DNA from: Aeromonas piscicola
Lineage (GTDB): Bacteria > Pseudomonadota > Gammaproteobacteria > Enterobacterales > Aeromonadaceae
Length of the DNA: 64,000 nt
Direction: 5' to 3'
Assembly: GCF_000820005.1 (NCBI RefSeq)
Contig: NZ_CDBL01000052.1
Span: 62,001-126,000 of the forward strand
Part shown: positions 61,209-64,000 of the stretch, piece after piece
Position numbering within the stretch: position 1 is the stretch's first letter
Layout: each line of letters opens with the position of its first letter
The notes under the pieces: generated by a model
What the model was told of the DNA's origin: nothing
The model's input: only the letters and a program-made list of their open reading frames with translations
Databases searched by the model: none
Made by a program: the position numbers and the translations under genes

Positions 61209-62483
61209 ATGAGTATTGCTATTGCTGAAAAGAAGAACCCAGCTTCAAAGTTGAAATGGGAGAAAAGTGATTCGGTATGGACCATGGGCTTATATGCCAC
61301 TGCAGTCGGTGCCGGTACACTCTTTCTCCCTATTACTGTGGGCAGTAATTCCCCGGTTATTTTGCTGTTTATATTATTGATGGCATTCCCACTCTCTTAT
61401 TATTCCCACCGAGCGCTGAGTCGCCTGGTATTATCCAGCTCCCATCGGGAAGGGGATATTACCCATGTGGTGGAGGAGCACTTCGGTGCCAAGGCGGGCA
61501 AGCTGCTGATGCTGGTCTATCTGATGGCCTTCTACCCCATCATTCTGGTCTACAGCATCTCCATCACCAATGCCATCGAGAGCTTCATGGTGCATCAGTT
61601 GGGGGGCACAGTGCTGAGCCGTGGTTGGCTGGTGCTGGCGGTGATGCTGGGTCTGCATCTGATCCTGCTGACCGGCAAACAGGTGGTGGTGTCGGCCATC
61701 AGCGTGCTGGCGCTGCCGATGGTCGCCTTCCTGCTCGGCATCTCCGTTTATCTGCTGCCCCAGTGGAGCCTCTCCTATTTCACCGAGAGTCAGGCGGTGG
61801 AGTGGCGCGATCCCGCCTTCTGGAAATCCCTCTGGCTGATAGTGCCCGTGATGGTTTTCTCGTTCAGCCATGCCCCCATCATCTCCTCCTTTACTGCCGC
61901 CCAGAAGAAGCGCTGCCATGTGAGCGCCGACGTGCGCAGCAAGCGCATCATCAAGTGCAGCAGTCTGCTGATCTGCGGCAGCGTGCTGTTTTTTGTCATC
62001 AGCTGCGTGATGAGCCTGAGTCAGGCGGAAATGGCGCTGGCCCGCACCGACAATATTTCCGTGCTGTCGGCGCTGGCGAACAAGTTTTCCAATCCGCTGA
62101 TCGCCTATGTGGGTCCGCTCATCGCCATTCTGGCCATGTCCAAATCCTTCCTCGGCACCTCCATGGGGGTGAGCGAGGGAACTGTGAGCATGGTGAGCGG
62201 CGCCTGTCAGGGGCTGGGGCTCTCCCTCAGGGAGGTCACCATAGCCCGGGTCTCATCCGTCATCCTGTTTGTCGTGACCGGGATCATCACCTATCTGAAC
62301 CCCAATGTGCTGGACATCATAGAGAAGGTGAGCGGACCCCTGATCGCAGTGATCCTGTTCCTGCTGCCGGCCTACTCCATCTATCGCCTGCCGGCGCTCG
62401 CGCGCTATCGCGGGCCCAGCACACTGTTCGTGATGGTGGTGGGGCTGCTCGCCATCTCGGCCCTCATCTACGATCTGCTCTGA
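61209..62483 (+). CDS. HAAAP family amino acid transporter (SdaC/TdcC-like)
   Basis: A 424-residue, 11-helix transporter of the hydroxy/aromatic amino acid permease family, which imports serine, threonine or similar amino acids with protons. The N-terminal signature WTMGLYATAVGAGTLFLPI (about 24-42) and FSFSHAPIISSFTAAQ (about 218-233) are typical. The ATG at 61209 is preferred over the GTG at 61197, which overlaps the AAGG ribosome binding site. It is a single gene with its own terminator. Confidence 0.92.
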   Translation: MSIAIAEKKNPASKLKWEKSDSVWTMGLYATAVGAGTLFLPITVGSNSPVILLFILLMAFPLSYYSHRALSRLVLSSSHREGDITHVVEEHFGAKAGKLLMLVYLMAFYPIILVYSISITNAIESFMVHQLGGTVLSRGWLVLAVMLGLHLILLTGKQVVVSAISVLALPMVAFLLGISVYLLPQWSLSYFTESQAVEWRDPAFWKSLWLIVPVMVFSFSHAPIISSFTAAQKKRCHVSADVRSKRIIKCSSLLICGSVLFFVISCVMSLSQAEMALARTDNISVLSALANKFSNPLIAYVGPLIAILAMSKSFLGTSMGVSEGTVSMVSGACQGLGLSLREVTIARVSSVILFVVTGIITYLNPNVLDIIEKVSGPLIAVILFLLPAYSIYRLPALARYRGPSTLFVMVVGLLAISALIYDLL

Positions 62484-62508
62484 CGAGCGAGAGACGGCGC
62501 AAAACAAC

Positions 62509-62536
62509 AGGGGCGACCATTTGGTCGCCCCTTTTT
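62509..62536. terminator. Terminator after the HAAAP transporter
   Basis: AGGGGCGACC (62509-62518) pairs with GGTCGCCCCT (62523-62532) around ATTT, followed by TTTTT. It separates two convergent genes. Confidence 0.93.
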
Positions 62537-62549
62537 CATGCCTGCGCCG

Positions 62550-63188
62550 TCAGCTCAGCAGGGTCGAGACGCTCTGCCCCGCCATCAGCAGGCCTATGGC
62601 CAGCGCGCTGAACCAGACCAGGGTCGCACTGACCAGCAGGTAGCCGCTGGCGACGAACAGGCCATCCCGCTGCAGCATGCCGATGGCCAGCAGCAAGATG
62701 GCCCAGGCGGGCATGGCATTGGTGAAGGGAATGGCCCCGAGCGGCAGCATCAGCAGCAGAGCCGCCAGCATGAGCAGCAGGCCGTTGCAGCGGTTGATGG
62801 TGCCGCTGCCGGTCAGCAGCAGGAGGCGCGGGCGAATGAAGCGATCGATGCGGGCCAGCAGGTCGGCGCCCTTGTGCAGGGTCGGCTTGAGCTGATCGGC
62901 GGCGAAGCGGCGCTCCATCAGGATGGCGGGCAGCCAGGGCACCCGGTTGAGGGTGATGCCGATGCCGATAAACAGGATCAGCAGGCCAAACGGGGTACTG
63001 ACGCCCGGGATGGAAACAGGCAGCAGGAAGGGCACAGTGAGCAGCACGCAAAACAGCAGCATGCCCTGCTCACCCACCAGGGCCAGCATCTGGCGTAGGC
63101 TGATATGGCTCTCCTCGATGGCGTGGGCGGTCGCCCGCAGGGTATCGGAGAGCTTGTGTTGTGGGTCTTTGAGTTGCGCGGCAACCAT
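62550..63188 (-). CDS. ExoD family exopolysaccharide-synthesis-related membrane protein
   Basis: A 212-residue inner-membrane protein. A soluble helical N-terminus (about 1-40) is followed by four or five helices. FCVLLTVPFLLPVSIPGVSTPFGLLILFIGIGI and LPLGAIPFTNAMPAWAILLLAIGMLQRDG are the ExoD duplication-like core. ExoD affects exopolysaccharide production and alkali tolerance in Rhizobium; the role here is unknown. The ATG at 63188 has AAGGA upstream. Confidence 0.85.
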   Translation of the reverse strand: MVAAQLKDPQHKLSDTLRATAHAIEESHISLRQMLALVGEQGMLLFCVLLTVPFLLPVSIPGVSTPFGLLILFIGIGITLNRVPWLPAILMERRFAADQLKPTLHKGADLLARIDRFIRPRLLLLTGSGTINRCNGLLLMLAALLLMLPLGAIPFTNAMPAWAILLLAIGMLQRDGLFVASGYLLVSATLVWFSALAIGLLMAGQSVSTLLS

Positions 63189-63436
63189 TCCCGTATGTCC
63201 TTCTGGTGAGTTGAACCGGCTCACCATGAGCCGGTTGCGCGCCAGCATACGTGGCAGAGGTTAATCCCTGATGAATAACGGCGGCGGCGATGAGTGGCGT
63301 GGTGGCGGGATATGGTCAGCGGCAGCTGAGTGTGATCCTCCCGGCGAAAATGGGCTGATACAGGCCTGGTTTAGGATGGGGGTCAGGGGGCTCTGATATG
63401 CTTGGTGGGCACTGGTGCACAAGCAGAGGAACTGTG

Positions 63437-64000
63437 ATGAAACGAGCAGGGATCATGATGATGGGGCTCTTGCTGCCGCTGGGGCAGGCCTGGAGCGCCG
63501 ACGGCGAGGCAGGACTTGGCTGGCAGGTGACGCCGTTTTTTGGCTACAGCTCGTCCATCGACTTCGAGGCGAACGATGACCCGCAACCCGCGCCTGTCTC
63601 CACCAAGCTGGAGTCATTGCAGGGGGATAGTTCCGGCAGCTGGGGCCTGTTCATCAGCAAGGAGGTGGATGACCCCGGCATGATAGAGCTGCTCTACAGC
63701 CACCAATCCACCCGCCTCTCCCCGGATCAGTCGGAGCGGCTGACGGTGGATACCCTGCACTTCGCCGGAGCCCTCACCCTGTCGGACAACCTGATGGCTC
63801 CCTACATAGGCGCCGGCATAGGGGCGACGCGCTTCGCCGCCTACGACAGCGAGGTGGCCCCTTCCATGTCGCTGGCACTCGGAGTGCAGCCGCGCCTGAC
63901 CGAGCATCTGGCGCTGCGGGCCGAGGTACGCGGCTACGGCACCCTGGTCAACGACAACAGCCAGTTCCTCTGCAACCCGGATGACTGCGTGTTCAAGGTG
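63437..64000 (+). CDS. Outer-membrane beta-barrel protein, N-terminal part (partial)
   Basis: An open frame of 188 codons that runs off the window end. The signal peptide is about MKRAGIMMMGLLLPLGQAWSA. Alternating-polarity strands follow: GWQVTPFFGYSS, GLFISKEVDDPGMIELLYSHQST, TLHFAGALTLS, MAPYIGAGIGATRFA and HLALRAEVRGYGTLV, typical of an OmpA/OmpW-like eight-strand barrel. A Cys pair (FLCNPDDCVF) lies near the end. The ATG at 63437 has GAGGA six bases upstream. Confidence 0.82.
   Translation, partial: MKRAGIMMMGLLLPLGQAWSADGEAGLGWQVTPFFGYSSSIDFEANDDPQPAPVSTKLESLQGDSSGSWGLFISKEVDDPGMIELLYSHQSTRLSPDQSERLTVDTLHFAGALTLSDNLMAPYIGAGIGATRFAAYDSEVAPSMSLALGVQPRLTEHLALRAEVRGYGTLVNDNSQFLCNPDDCVFKV

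Overview
This window is a chromosomal segment of an Aeromonas species (Gammaproteobacteria). The evidence is a near-canonical aerolysin gene, an MSHA type IV pilus locus directly followed by mreBCD, and the conserved gammaproteobacterial order mreB-mreC-mreD-maf-rng-yhdP-tldD. The DNA is GC-rich throughout except for a few AT-rich pockets (upstream of aerolysin, 54.7-56.8 kb, and 60.8-61.2 kb). I cannot fix the species from sequence reading alone.

Layout. 0-6.2 kb: the 3' end of the MSHA pilus operon (mshA end, mshC, mshD, mshO, mshP, mshQ). 6.4-18.5 kb: cell-shape genes mreBCD, maf (YhdE), RNase G, the envelope lipid-transport protein YhdP, a Dabb protein plus a nucleotidyltransferase, a nitrilase-like amidohydrolase and tldD. 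18.6-22.1 kb: a small unknown protein, a MarC-family membrane protein, an MHS-type MFS transporter and a Dph6-like PP-loop ATPase. 22.1-28.6 kb: five tightly packed minus-strand genes forming a Gram-negative stressosome module: RsbR-like (PAS-PAS-STAS), RsbS-like STAS, a fused RsbT-RsbX protein, a soluble hybrid histidine kinase and an HD-GYP response regulator. The predicted output is cyclic-di-GMP turnover, because no sigma-B partner is present. This is the most unusual system in the window.

28.9-34.6 kb: acid phosphatase AphA, a YpfJ-type metallopeptidase, an HDOD protein, an acetyltransferase, an overlooked 58-residue protein and a CPA1 Na+/H+ antiporter. 34.8-41.5 kb: cobalamin-dependent methionine synthase metH, rimK, brnQ. 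41.6-46.4 kb: a two-component system, two small related-looking secreted proteins, then aerolysin. 46.5-53.5 kb: a TPP riboswitch and the complete thiamine operon thiC-thiDE(fused)-thiF-thiS-thiG-thiH, with a palindromic repeat inserted in frame near the start of thiH.

53.5-56.8 kb: an accessory, partly AT-rich island that opens with a dense patch of nested palindromes, then small unknown genes and a P-loop ATPase gene split by a 10-bp tandem duplication. 57.0-60.5 kb: a run of acetyltransferases (three GNAT, one Vat-type hexapeptide), an LpoB-like lipoprotein and a small unknown. 61.2-64.0 kb: a HAAAP-family amino-acid transporter, an ExoD-family membrane protein and the start of an outer-membrane beta-barrel protein cut by the window end.

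Most single genes and operons are closed by clear hairpin-plus-T-tract terminators, listed individually. No rRNA, tRNA, CRISPR array or transposase was seen.
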